In this document: one piece after another, positions 13,601 to 27,700 of the stretch
How positions within the stretch are numbered: the stretch's first letter is position 1
How the letters are laid out: every line of letters begins with the position of its first letter
Assembly (NCBI RefSeq): GCF_001640805.2
Contig: NC_066850.1
Coordinates: 16,613,036 to 16,677,035, forward strand
Direction: 5' to 3'
Source: Lates calcarifer
Lineage: Eukaryota > Chordata > Actinopteri > Centropomidae
Length of the DNA stretch: 64,000 nucleotides
Notes under the pieces: generated by a model
The model's database searches: none
Told to the model about the DNA's origin: nothing
Seen by the model: only the letters and a program-made list of their open reading frames with translations
Program-made: the position numbers and the translations under genes

Positions 13601-16600
13601 GTAGTGAGAATTTTGAAGATTACAGGTAAAGTTGACACATACAACAGGGCAGAGTTGGAAGAAGACTGACCCTTGTCTAACAAAATCTGGGTTTGTTTGA
13701 AGTAAAGTCCAACAAATAATAATGATGAATATTAATTATTGAGTTCTTTACAAATTTTGGTACTTGATATTCAAAAAAGATAAACATGATGAAAATATTT
13801 CTAGCAGGGATTCCTCACATTTAGTTATAAAATATATGCTACTATTGCTGCAGGTGAATAATTAGCTTTACTATCAAAGTAGTAGGGACAAATATAAAAT
13901 AGTGCTATTTGAACAGTAAAACTAGCTGGGAGTTCTCACAGATAAAAGATATTACAGCTGAAACAATTCACTGATAACAGAAAATTAACTGGCAACAGTT
14001 GCTTATATTCATTTAAGTCATTAAAGCCAAAATGTCAATTTTTTTGGTTCCAGGTCATCTACTATGCCATTCAGACAACACAGTAAATGTGGGTTAAACC
14101 CGCATCAGGTCTACTTGTACGTGTCGACACGCATCAGCTGACCCTCCTTCACAGCCCTCCTCTCCAACCAGGACTGGACCTGGGTCAGATGCTGCCCAGC
14201 TTTAGTGAACATTGCTACCAGGAAATTAATCAAATTATGTCAACATTTACAAGTGATTTACCTGACCCACAGAAAAAAAACCGAGACGGAGGAGAGAAAG
14301 AGAGAGGGAACTAGAAAGTGCATCCACGTGACAATCAACAGAGACCAAGTGTGCAGATGGACAGAGGGGTGAAACTGAAACTCTACTTTACCTCCTTACT
14401 CTACTAATATAAAAGAGGAATAGTTTTGCCACAACATCAACGATGTGTGGTATCAGGTACTAAAAGGTTTGTAACTAAGTGACTAATTCTGGTTAATAAA
14501 CTTTAAATGAGTAAACTACAAAGTCATTTTACTTTGATATTTCTTGTTAGTTAATTAATCAAAGCAGTTTCTGCACTGTGAGGCAGCACTCTCTGCTCTT
14601 TGCTTTTAACAGAGCTGTTATCAGTCTCATCAGCTAAGGTGGGGGGAGGTGAACTATTAGAATATCAATAGCAGGGACACAGTGACACACAGATGTTTGA
14701 ACTGAAACCTGTATATTGAGTACCGCTGGGGGGTAGGGTGCGACTGCTACCCATATGTTGATTGGTCTAATGTGTCGGGGGGGGGCGCAACATGTTTGGC
14801 AATTTCAGTAAAGACAAAACACTAAAGTGAAGCAGAAATCAAACCTGTGGCTCTTTTTCATGCATGTGTGCACACCCAACCAGACAAGCTGAAGGACAAC
14901 CACACCTGAAGCCTACACACCCAAACAGCTGGTGCACAAATGCACAGCAAAAAAGTGGAGGTGTTAGTTCTGTTGGAGCTAATGTGTAGGTACTGCAAGG
15001 CACACAGTGTCTGTGTGTGTGTGTGTGAATGTGATTTGGGCAAATGGGCAAGCCTGTTCATGACTCCACTTCATCCATCTGGGTCAACATGGAGGTGTGA
15101 AAAAGGACGCAGGCCTCATGCTGGTGTAGTGTGTGTGTGTGTGTGGGTGACAAAACACAGATGCTGATCGAGGTGTATAGATGTTGACACCTTGTTCTTT
15201 GGGTTTGTTGACAGAGTGGTCAAGAGGGTTCGCCTCCTACAGACCAACAGGATACTGAGTGTGGATTACATCACCCATAAGCCAAAACTAAGTGGAACAG
15301 GAGAATAAATCAAGTGACTTGAGTATCAGAGCCAGGAAGTATCAGGATTTAGACTGATGTAGAAAAAGGACAGCAGAGTGAAAAACTATGCAGACTGAAG
15401 AGTCAGAGAGGATCTATAAAAATCTGTGTGTGTAGTCTGCAGGCCTTGAGAAGACACTGCACAGTCCTGCTGTTACTCACTCTGTATGGGGAGACATTGG
15501 GCTGAATCAGCTGTACATCTGGCCCAGCCACTATAAAAACTAAACGCAACATGGCTAGGCCTGCCTGGCCTTTTCGCCCATAGTCACACTAAGAAACAGC
15601 TGGAGTGCTGCTGTGATTTACACTCCAAAACACACACACACGCCAATGTGAGCACGGAGTGGTGAAGAGCGATGACTAATGCAGTGAATTGCAGAGTTTC
15701 ACCGCTGTCTAACCTATGCCGTGCCAGGGACAGACTGAGCCCTGAGCAGCAGTCAGTACAGGATGCACAGAGCCTAATTACAGCTCTGGGGAAGGCATTA
15801 AGCAGACAGCTCCGGGCAAAAGACTGAAGGACGGTGGACGTACTGCTGCCCTCTGCTGATTGAGTTCAGCAGCAACACAGAACATGGGTGATGAGGTGAA
15901 CATTTCATCTTTATAAGTTTATACATTTTTTTGAGATAAGACTGTTCTGTTCTCTCACAGGCTGCATCATTAAGGAGCCCCTTATTACCAACCACTGAGG
16001 GTGTGACACACACCCTCCTCTCACACAGAATTCATTAATGGATTCTAAGTTTCTATGTAATTCCCGTTTGCCGTTGTTTTTTACTTGTGAGAAGAAGTGC
16101 TAAAAATCAAATGCAATCAGCAGAATCTTAACTTAAATAGACTTGTCCAACAATTTGTGGTTTTATTAAACTAAATAGATGTTTTTTTTTTTTTTTTAAA
16201 TAATAACTGACATAACCATGTGCTGGTTTAGCATTTACATTAATCTGACAGAATTAAGCCCAGAATGAAGTCTGGTGACTGTGAAAGTCACATCATATAA
16301 TTCATATCATTATCATACTTATCAAACCATTCAGAGCCTGTGTGCCCTGTATAGATATTATTTTTCTCTAACTTGAATATTAAAGGAACAGGTATTATCA
16401 ACAGGGACTATCTGACAGACTAAATTAGGCCCCCAGTTAGGGTGTAATTAAGAGATTTTAACTACTATTATTGTTTATCTTGTTGTTTATTTCTATCAGG
16501 GACCTCGTACAAAATACATAAATCTAAAAAAAACATAAGGGATACTTTGTACCAGATTTAGTTACTTGCTATTTTCTACCTGCAGGCCCTGGGCAGGTGA

Positions 16601-18664
16601 AGGAGACAATAAAGCACAGAGTAAAATCTATTAATCCAGGAAGTTTCTGCTCTGAGGGCACGGACCTATAAATACCTCCACTCCTCTGTGCCTACAATTA
16701 AATAAAGATGAGGGTATGTAGAAGATGACAGTGATCTAATCACACAACAGCCTGTAGAAACAATGAAAACCACCAATCTCAAACCTGACTAACATCCTCA
16801 GGTGACTCAACTGTTTCTTTTTTTTTTTAGTTTTGTTTTGTTAGTGTTCACACCCAAAGTAACTGGTTGCTACCAAACACAGCGAGGTAACTAAGACTCA
16901 CAGTGAAACCACCAACACTTTATAGACAGAGCAAACAGATATACTGATAGCACTTACGTTGGCAGATACATAAACAGAAAACTTCCATTTGCCAGGTTAA
17001 TATTAGGTCATTTGTCATAGTGGCACAGCAACATATGGACAATTCACAAAGGGGTGTTCTGTAGTATAAAGGTAGAGCTTGGCAAACTGCCAGCAGATGG
17101 TAAGCATATCTGTATTTTTTTGTGTTTTCAGCAAAATGAAAGCATAAAGAGGTTTCACTTCTGAGCTCTGAGGTTTCCAGTGAATTCCAGCATGTCACAG
17201 CTCACCCACACAGGAAGCTGGACAACCAGCACGCAAGCAGATGATCTGAAATAGGTAATACCCTGGGAGTGTGATGCCTTTGGGGGTAATGTCTCACATC
17301 AATGTGTAGGACTGCTCTATACCAACATTGGATATTTATATTGGATTTTTTCATCAATGTAACCAAGTACAGATATCTCTGTCGACACTTTGGACTGAGA
17401 AGCTGTGATTTAAAAAAAGGGCAGATTAATCAGTAATGGAAATAATTGCTAGCTGCAGCCATAATCATAACAATACTTCAAAAAAAAATCAGACAGTATA
17501 TAACAAAACTGAGATACTGCAAAAGAGCCATTCTCTCTGATCACTCCTTGTAACTGTTTTTATTTAACTACTCCATTTGGAGTCAGAACCAAAGGGCAGC
17601 ATTGTACCAGCCACCATATGTTTAACAAGGGATCTGTACAACAACTGTTGTACAGGGATTAGACTTTGCTGGAAGCAGCTCAATTAGAAAAGAAAATAAA
17701 GTCAGAGCGAAACACTCTGCTCTGATTTGAATCAAGGAGCGCCCTCGGGACTCTCCACAACACAGTGAACTTTGTTGAGCTAAATCACAGCAACTGATCC
17801 AATTCTAAAGAAGCTCAGGCTGTAGGTCTCTGCTAATCCCTCTCCTGTGGGTGCAGGACAGAAACAGCCGACATGGAGACAGAGTGGATGGAGAGAGGCG
17901 ACCAGTTGGTTGTAAACTGTTTATACCCAAAAAATTTTTAAAAAAGAGAAGGGAGCCAAAAAATCAGATCTGACATTAAGTCAGTAAATTTTGCTCCATT
18001 TTTATATACAAAAGCAAATCAGATATCCACATTTGGAAATCTCATCATGGTTGGTAGAGTGAAATGTATAGTGAAAATGTATAGTGAAATGTGCCTGAAG
18101 CTAAAGGCGTTCAGTTATGAAACCCTGATCCTACACTGGAAGAGCTACACAGGTCTTTGTGCGCAAATGTGTAGGTGTGTTCATTTAACACCCACACACC
18201 AAATGAGGTGTATTTTCCAACCTGACCAGTCCTGTGTGTCAAATCTCGAAATCATGGAACCTGCTTCGACAGAACAAACGGAAGACCTTAACAGGCTCTT
18301 CACAAAACAAACACAGGCTTTATCTAGATGTCTTCCAGTGATAAGATCAGCCATTTCCATGATAGGCTCTGAATAAACATCAGACATCAGCTGCAGCAGG
18401 AGATTAGATATGGACCCTGGTTTTCAGTTAAGCAACATGGTGTTTATGTTACGATCAAATGCTTCTTAATAACACCATAAACTAGAGTGACATGAGACAA
18501 ACCTACACTGGAATGTAACCCCGCAGGAACAACATTCGGAGCACTAGAAATGGACATAACGATGAAACTTAACTGATGGACCATGTTTACACTAAATGCT
18601 GTTTAAACAACTTCCGGTCACACTAGTATTTTCAGGATGTTTCCAACATTCTTCTGTAAGTGAA

Positions 18665-18741
<77 letters not shown>

Positions 18742-21700
18742 TCTTCTCTGCTGGGATTTTGTCAAATGGCCAAATGGTTTCCCAATCACAGCCTTTTACA
18801 AACATGATTTACTTATTAAATACTACCTGTTATTTGGCGTCTTAGGTGTTCCACTCATATCGTGTAATGACTAGCATTGGTCATTACTTTTGACAATTAA
18901 CAGAGTAAATCATTAGGTGATGAGGAAAAAAGGGAATTTATAGATTGACAACTATTATTTTATTGTCGCTTAAATAGCCTGGATTTCAATTGGCCTTGTT
19001 ATTAATGATTTGGCCTCGTAAAACTAGTTGTAGTACAATTCAAATTGGGCTTGAGGTCTGTTAGGCTATAGCAAAATGAAGTATAATATATATGGCACTA
19101 CAGTTTTATTCTAGTATTGTTCTATGCCACAGTGATGAGCACTTTAAAAGTAGTAGAGAAGGAGAGGAAGTTAGTAGGACCGGTCATTTGATAATGTTTG
19201 AAAATAGCTCCAGCTTCATTAGGTAGGGACCCACTTTAACAAGCCAGCTGTGCTTGTTTTCTCCTCTGTCCTATTCAGCACACAGTTATTTTCCTGGTCT
19301 TTTATCAGTATGTCTGTTAAACACGTTATGCCATAAAAACAGTTCTGTTTTGTTTCTGTTCTAATTTTTGTCGTAATGCTTTACATAACCTGAAGTGAGA
19401 TCAGTGTTAAGTGCAGCCTGATGTCTGTTAATGTGTTTTACCTTAAAGTCAAAGCTGCAGAGGCTGACTGCGTCACTCTCATCTTTCTCTCGGCGCTTCC
19501 GCTTCTGTGAAGAGATGAGCAATAAGAACATTAGCAGAAACGCACTCATGTATCATCACACAGGGAATGGGGAGTCATGACTGTCATGGACACAAATAGC
19601 ATGAGTCTGGGAAACACACCCAGTACATTTTTTAGCTGGACCACAACATTGGGATCAATCTCTATACAGTAGTACTTGTTGAGCTCTCTCTCTCAAATAA
19701 AATTATGGGGAAATTATTATTAAAATTATTAGGCCTGCACTTCACATATTCCTGGACTTTCACTGTGTAATCTGTATTTCTTTCAAATTTCCTGATTTAA
19801 AAAAAGTCAGTCTAACATGTGGTGTATATTTGCTTTGTGGTGTAGTACACATCCTTGTCTGGATGCCAAGATGAGACTAACATGTAGAGAAATTTACAGC
19901 CACCCCATTCTTTGCTTGCACTTCAGTTAAGCTCATTTCCCCCTGTGGGTCTGTTATAAAGCTCCAACAGTCACTGCTGTAGGTCCTGCAGAAAACAGGA
20001 AAGAGCTAATTAGGCAGTGGGACACTTTAACACCTGCATGTGGACTGTCAGTCAGGGAGAGTCAGCAGGTGAGAACAGTAGTCTGGCCTGTTGAGGCTCA
20101 GGGTTGTTAAAGCCCTCAGGAGCAGTGGTGGCTGCTGGGACCCCTGGGGCTCAGTCACTGCGCTCCATTAGCCATGGAGCGCCAGAATGCTTCTGGCTGG
20201 ACACACAGGATGTCAAGACCTGATTGACCAGCGAGGTGAGGAGGGCCAAAATGGATACATAATGGTCAGGGGTGGCTGACGATGAATGGCTGAGCTGTGT
20301 GATTGTTTTTGTAAAAGCCGGGTGATGGTGTGGGGCATTTCCTCTCTGGAAGGCTATTTGTTTTCCCACAACCATAAAAATTTAAGAGATTTTAAATATT
20401 TGCCCTTTCCCATTTCAGGTGGTAAAACCCTTGAAATAGCAACAGATAACATGGCTCAAAGCTGGTTGCATCTCAATAGGACGCTGTGAAAAGAACTGCA
20501 AATTACAAAAGACTGTGATTCACTTCTACTTAGCAGACTGGTTGAGCACAACAGAGGAGTTGCATTCTTAGTTGCTAAGGAATGAACTGACAAGCTGACT
20601 AACTAACATTAGATAAAGTCAAGCAGCTTTATTAATATAGCACCAAATCATAATGAATGTTAGGAGGAGAGGGGAGGGAGAAAGAGAGAGCGAGCAAGAG
20701 GAAAGAAAACAACAACAGGCCAATAATAAGGAAGTGCAATAATCCAGCCTAGAAGTAACAAATGCATGGGTTAGTTTTTCTGCATCTTTTTTAGACAGTA
20801 TGTGCCTGATTAATGTTAAGTTCTGTGAAAAAAGGCAATCCTTAAAGAGTCCTCGAAGTTTGTTTTATGTGGGAGATAAAGGACATATCCTGATCAAAAA
20901 TAACTCAGAGATTTCTTACAGTGCTACTGGAAGGTAACTGTGTCTGTGTGAAAATGTGTTTCTGAGGTGTTTAGGGCCAAGTACAATAACTTCAGTTTTG
21001 TCTGTGCTGAATGGTAGAAAATTGTGGGTCATTCAGTTCTTCATGAATGTTCCTCCAAGTTAAATACTACCTTAAGCCCAGGTCTTAAATATTAGATAAA
21101 AATGACACTACTCTCTGTGCAAAAAACAGACAGCAAGGAAAAGGGGAAAAAAATCGCCATCCTGTTCCTCCCACTTCTGGAAATCCCTCCGTCAGCAGCC
21201 TTCAGATGAAATAATACACTCCATGCTTAGACTTGTTCAAATGGTTGGCTGAGTAAATGTTAAATATTCTTTCTCAACAAACTTATCTGCCATCTCGATT
21301 ATACACACACACTGACGCTATGGAAGCCTTTGCAGGTTATTCCACACAAGTTCAGTCAACACTCTCACATCAAGACAGTGAGGGGGTTTGCTTTTCTGTC
21401 TTTAGACGCCAGCTTGCTGAGGCATTTGTTGCCCTGCCGCGATTCATATATCATCAATGTTACACACACGCTTCATAACACTATGACAAAGAAAACTAAA
21501 TCTGTCCTATGACCTGACAACCTGCTCATTCTGACCCAGGCCTGCATTAGACAGAAGCCTAACTAGTCAAGAAATGTTTAACACATATAAAAAAAACATT
21601 CCAACACTTCAAGTTTGCTATTCATGAGAAGCATCTGCTGATGTGAACCATGCCTTGCAGAACACAGCAGACACAGCCATTGCTCTCAAAAACAAAACAA

Positions 21701-24700
21701 AAAATACTGTGCTTCTTAAGTCTCCACAATGCTTCTGGGAAAATGTTTTATGGACTGATGAAGCTACAGTTGAAGTGTCTGGAAAGAACATGCAGCCTGA
21801 TATATGGTGTAAAAAAGAGGACCTGCATACCAATAAAAAAAAACTCATCCCAAAGGTAGCGTACGGTGGAGGGAGCATGATCTGGGGCTGTTTTGCTGCC
21901 TCTGGGCCTGGACAACTCACCATCATCAAGGGGAAAAATGAATCCTCAAGTTCATCAAGGCATCTTACAAGATAATGTCAGGGGTGGTTATCCAACAGCT
22001 GAAGCTCAGCAGAAGCTGAGTGACGCAGGGGGACAATGACCCTATAAACATCGAAGTAAATCTACTGAATCATGACTGCTGATAAAGATCTACTGCCTTT
22101 TGCAGTGGCCTAGTTAAAGCCCAGGCCAACAGAGAAGCTGTGGAATTAGCTCAGAGAGCCATTCACATCAGTGTGTTTGGCAGCGATGCTTGTAAAATCA
22201 TTCTGCCAAAAACTAAACTGGGTTAGGCAGAGACAGACATGAACATGCATCAATGGCAACTGCGTAGAAATATTAGACGTGACCAGTGAGTTTGTCCACT
22301 TTTCAAAGTCATATAGAAAAATACAGCATTGTAGTCTCGCTCTTACCATATTTCCTGTCCCAGTATTAACATACATACTCTCTTTCTGTAATCTGCTCTC
22401 TCTTGTGTGACTCTGGTGTGCCTAACACTCTGAAGCATTACCACACAAAGGGTTGTTAAAGGAATAGTTAATAGGGGCAAAAAATGGTTACCAGTTAGCG
22501 TGGCATTAAGACTGGAGACATTTAGCATTTAGCACAGATGTTACTGAGAAAAATAGCAATTTATCAAAAAGTCTATTATAGTTTATAGTTTGTATTTTCT
22601 AACCCAAAATGTGAGAATTGAAATTTCAGTTTGGCTTAAAACCTGTGGATCTTGGGTACCATTTCATTTCACTTAACACGTTATCAATTATTGAGGCATG
22701 AAGAAGCTGTGCTGGGTCCTCTCAGTGAAATGGATGAGCATCCACTGGAGAGCGGCACCTTGGATACTTCACGGGTTATCAAGGGTTACATGATATAAAT
22801 CCTGCTGTCTATGGAATGTTGAGGAATCATCAGACAGTCAGCAAGTAAAGGAGTTGGTCTTAGTTTGAATATACTGTAAACTACTGTTGATATGGGCAAG
22901 ATCCTCCGACAATAATTATGAATGTTTGTATAAAAAGCCAGATGTGAGTCAGCAGCTGACAGCTACATTAAATCACAGCATCTGATTAAAGCTGGAATGC
23001 CTCTTATCAGACAAGCCACTCTTGTGGCTGACATCTCTGGCCGTCTGAACTTGTTGTTTGAAGAGACAGAAAGCTCAGAATCTGACTCTCACTGTTGTTA
23101 ATTACCTTCACATTCCACCAAAGGGTTTGATCTGCTCCACCTTGGCAATGGGCTGGAAACCTGATTCACATTCTTGCCATGTCAGAAAGCCCCTGGAGGC
23201 CTTGTGCCCAATGTAGTGTAGTGAGCGAATGCATCAAGTGCCCGGGGAATGCTTGCTTCGCCTGCTTCCAAAGTTCGCCTGGGGGCCAACGCGCCCCCAC
23301 CCATACCTGGCCATGCCCCAGCCAGCAGTAAAAAATATCCCCCCTAACCACTTCAAAGACTAAAGACCTGGCTAAATTTTATTTAAAGGCCTGGCAAAAC
23401 CTTCAAGCTTAAAGTGCCATGGGTGAGGGGGTGAGGAAGGGCAATGAGAGGCAATGAGACAAAGACATTTCCAGGATTCTTTTATTGCACACTCTTTGGT
23501 AGATTTATAAATGACAGATAAATTGGGAGTGAGGGGGAAGTATAATCTAATGAGGTCCACGTGGTTTTAGTGGATGAGGTAAGTGTGCCATGTTTGCAAA
23601 TCAAAGGCAGCAGCCTGGCACAAGATAAAGAGCTGCTGGCCTTTTCTCTTTGCTTTGTTTTAGGCAGCTGTAAACCCTGGAACGCTTGCACACTGCTGTT
23701 GCTTGCTGTCTAATCTGTATACTATTTTCTGTTTCTAATCACCTTGTCTCATATGAGGCTGACTGTAAACTATAAGCAGAGCAGTCTATTAGAGAAGCAG
23801 CTCTTTGCAGGCCATTATGTTCCTCTGGTATGGAGGTATAAGAAATCGGAGCAGGCTGGATTTCCTTTAACATTTGATCTCTGGCCATTTGAACAGGCCT
23901 TGGTTCAGCTATGAAGGAGCCATATAACAGTCATCAGTCCCTGAGTGCGGTATTAGATGTAGATACACTCTAAATGCTGACAGCTGCTTTGGGGAAAGCT
24001 GGCCTAGAATGTGGCGCAAATTCTACAAGGCTGGTGACTGCTATGAAGCAATTTGTGGAGAGGCAAGGGCCATATTCTGAAAACATCTGAAAGGGCCCTT
24101 CACATGTGGACGGCTGCTATTCATTGCAAATGAGACCTGGCTTTGCAGCCCTGGACCCCACTGCGCTCGGCAGATTCAAAAAGCACTTAGCTACACCACA
24201 GGGGGAATCTGAGAAAGACTCAACTTTATGCAAACATTCTGTGATAAAGAGCCAGGTGAGAGCTAATCACGATAGTCTTGAGATCTCCAGCAGAAAACTG
24301 AAGTACAGAGTTGTTTATTGCTGCACTCCACTATGTGAAAGAAGTTAAACGTTTTTAAACTTTACACAAAACAGCTTCCCAATTCTCTACATGTCTTTAA
24401 CAACTTCCTGTGAATTGAACAACAATATATGAAAACAAATCTCCAACATTGTTGGAGTGAACGTGTGCACAGGGGACAAGTAAGTGACAGTAAAAGCTGA
24501 TTCACACACTCCCCATACACTCCACAATAACTAAATGTAAGGATTTCTTAGCAAAAATCTTTGTTTATGTTATGTATTTATGTTTTAAAAAAAAAAAACT
24601 ATCAGCTGATGTATTGTTAATCTTCAAAATCCTATATCAGTCACACTCTACAAGGCCGTTCATACCTTGCCTACCTGCTGTCTTTTGTGAGTTAAGGAAC

Positions 24701-27700
24701 TTTATTGTGGGCGATCAGTGAGTTTTCCTGCTATGATCTCCCCCCTACTTTTGCCTCACAGTAAGTGAGATTCATTTTCTTAAGGAAACTTTGCATTTTT
24801 GACCCAATATAGTAAAAAAACAGAATCAAGAGCCAACTGCACAACAGAGGAAAAAACAGTAATTACACTTGTGTGTAATTTTGTTGTTATCTTTTTCTAT
24901 ATTTAGGATAGTGCTAAATATGTCCAAAGTCAAAACAAGCAAAAGAAATTAAGACATTTATCCTCCAGTCTGGATGGTTTATCTGGGTCAACAAAAAGCT
25001 GCCTTTCATCGCAGTGATGGTGCACAGCGATACAGTTTCCTGGAATTTGTTATGATGGGAAGAGGTGCTTAAGTCAGATAAAAGCCAACTCAGAGAAATG
25101 TGCAGATGGAGAGTATATAAAAACTGAATATTTCATATATGTACTGTATGTTATCTAATTTTACCGCTGCACAGTCACACTTCTGCTGTAAGTTATTTCG
25201 ATATTTGTGTCTTGGAAGTGGCCTAATAAAATGTGCAAACTGGAAAATGAGTCTTGTACTCACCAGACTGAAGTCCCATTGTGGTCCTGGGGTGAGGAAG
25301 GTGAAGGAACTTCCTCTTCGCAGTGACCTGTATGACAAAAATAAAGAAGACCACATGGGTGAGTCAGAATTCCAACAAAGCTACACCAAAAATAAAATCA
25401 CAAAAAGTACAGAGCCTGTTTATCACAGCCTCTCAATGTGGTTTGAGCGCGGCCTCAATTTCAAGAGGTCATCCCACTGTGCTGTGAACAAACATTATTC
25501 TGATCCAGTTATGAGAATATTCAAGAATCACCAGACTGAGGTAAACCACCAGTCGAGTCCACCCTGTGCTAAAGTCCCAGAGAAAGAGTGAGTAAAGCCT
25601 GTGACTTAGTGAGTTCAAAGCATTCACAAGATGATAAGAGGGGAACGGTGACTCAGAGAATGGTGGTGTCCTGGGAAAACATTCACCTCCTGTTACCTAC
25701 CACAGCCTCAGCATGGTGTAGGTGCAGCTGTGTCCAACCCAGGCCAAGACTGACAGATAAGGATCCACCTAGTCAGAGAGTTAAGGGGAACATGAACCTG
25801 GTCTACTTCCTCAAAGAGGCATCATCAAGCACTAAGCTGTCCTTAGACCTAAGAATCCTGTGACATTTCGGGGGGGGGGGTCCTTTATCCTACACCTTAC
25901 TCCTTCCCAAACATGTGGACAGCACCCTATATGTCTTTTTTTTTGTTTTTGTTAGGAGGAGAGGTTTGCCTTTTTTGGGACTCTACAGTGAGACTGCCCG
26001 GAAAAAACACTTCCCCACAAAGCAGCCGTGTATACTGTAAATCCTGCTCATGTCAAACAACTTATCTTCAATCTGTGTGATTATTAAAGTATTAAAACAA
26101 GGTTAGGCCGGATGAGGCCACACTGAGGACCATTACACAACACATCACGCTCAGTGAATGGCGAGTAATGAATGGTTACACAAGAAGAAAAACATCAAAG
26201 CAGCGCTCAAGATCTGTCTTGTATCAACAATAAACTGGATTTTTATTGAAGCAATATTTCACACTGATGAAATATTTTCAATAAGCATGCCTCAGACTGC
26301 CATACATGGTTAAATAACTGTACAATTTATGAATTACAAAGGATTACAAAAACTATGTACTGCCTCGACGCAGACTTGCATAGCATTTATTGGTAGAGGT
26401 ATTGTTGACATAAAGCTGTGACTTAACTAGAAGGAAGAATTTTAATGACACTTGTCGTAAAAATGAGGAAAAACTCTATTTCTAATAAATGGCACCATAC
26501 CATAATTGAATTCATGAAAATGCAAACAAAAGATGAAATGTTAAGACTCTGTGGAGTATGTTTAAAGAAACTATCATGTAACAGTGGCTCATCATATTCA
26601 GCAGAAATGTCACAGAGTCAAACCACCTACACTGCTCAGCTGGCATGCCCTTATCTGGGGCTCACACATTATCATAAATGGTGTCAGAACAGTTTATGAT
26701 ATTGAAGATTTATGTCTCTGGCTTTTCGATGGCGGGACGTGAAAAGTCATCAGCATCCGGAGAATGCTGAGCTGCTCAGAAACACTTGTGTGTCCGGAAA
26801 GCGCTGCTCGTAAGGCTGAGTTATTCCAGTCATACTGCTGCTCAACTACTGTTGCTTCAGGCGGCATTTATCCAGTGACACAGCAACTGTCTGACAGTCA
26901 GCACTCTAGGACACCTGCAGCACTCCCTGCACCCTCTCACACCTCCTAAGCTTGGGTTGGTGATGAGCTAGACAGTCATTTATAATATTTACTGTAACTG
27001 ACTAATTTAAACAAAATTGAACTTTTTTTATTTACAGTACATGCAATGGTCGAGTCTAGTCAGCTTTATCCAAATATTACTCAGTTTACAGTAATGTAAG
27101 ACGAGGAAAAGCAGCAAATCATCATCGTTGAGAGAGTGGAGCTTATTGCTCACAAAAGTGACTTACACAATTCATCAGTTTTCTATAAACTGACTTAATT
27201 AATAGACTTAATTGTTTTAGCTCTCTTGAGAACCCAAATGAGCTGTGTGATTTACACATGATGAGGTTTCAAACAGACCTTAGCACTGCATTTAGTTCAC
27301 CACTTTAGATTTCCAAATGCTGATACCAAATGGTATCAGCACACCGAATGGACCACTATTACTAATTATTATATAACCACAGGAAGAAAAAACAATAAAT
27401 ATTTATCATATAATATAAAAATGTAAATAATATGGTATATTTTTTGTTTGTCCAGTAAGACATTCATACTGTTGCACTGCATTGTTCACATTAATAGTAT
27501 CAAAAATGGTTGTGTAACAAAAGAAATCAGGCTTCGCTCCCTCTCTCCTCTACACAGCTTACCGATGTGAAGTGACCGTGAATGTCAGATTGTCAGTCTC
27601 ACACAGTTACAGTAATGGTCATACACAGAGCCCCCTCATCTGACACCTGATCAAAGCTGTCTGACCATACAACATATAGCTGGGAGTTTAAATTCTCCTT

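Larger units (their letters stand above)
13249..19441 (-). other. net1: net1 intron sequence (upstream part of the intron after long-isoform exon 3)
   Basis: About 6.2 kb between the NET1A first exon and the KRKRREKD exon. It includes the NET1A 5' leader and promoter (about 13249-13520), the AT/AC microsatellite at 18667-18740, GT-rich tracts near 15012-15028 and 15128-15146, and a G-rich run near 14770-14786. No other exon or RNA gene was recognised. Confidence 0.55.
19505..25263 (-). other. net1: net1 intron between long-isoform exons 2 and 3
   Basis: About 5.8 kb of intron. It holds the dispersed repeat at 20620-21065 and the degraded Tc1-like transposase at 21640-22140. A GC-richer patch around 23160-23340 (frame rich in Trp/Gly) has no recognisable product. 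Nothing else was supported. Confidence 0.5.

Noticed and set aside
15205..15280. Possible tRNA-like segment (CAGAGTGGTCAAGAGGG)
   Set aside because: Only an A-box-like stretch; no B box at the right distance and no cloverleaf.
18592..18874. Open frames with long Ile-Tyr runs on both strands
   Set aside because: Produced by the AT/AC microsatellite; no splice or homology support.
23160..23351. GC-richer patch with a Trp/Gly-rich minus-strand frame
   Set aside because: Short, no splice sites, no family resemblance; considered intronic noise.
25139..25591. 150-codon plus-strand frame
   Set aside because: Runs antisense across net1 exon 2, has no recognisable domain and no fitting splice context.
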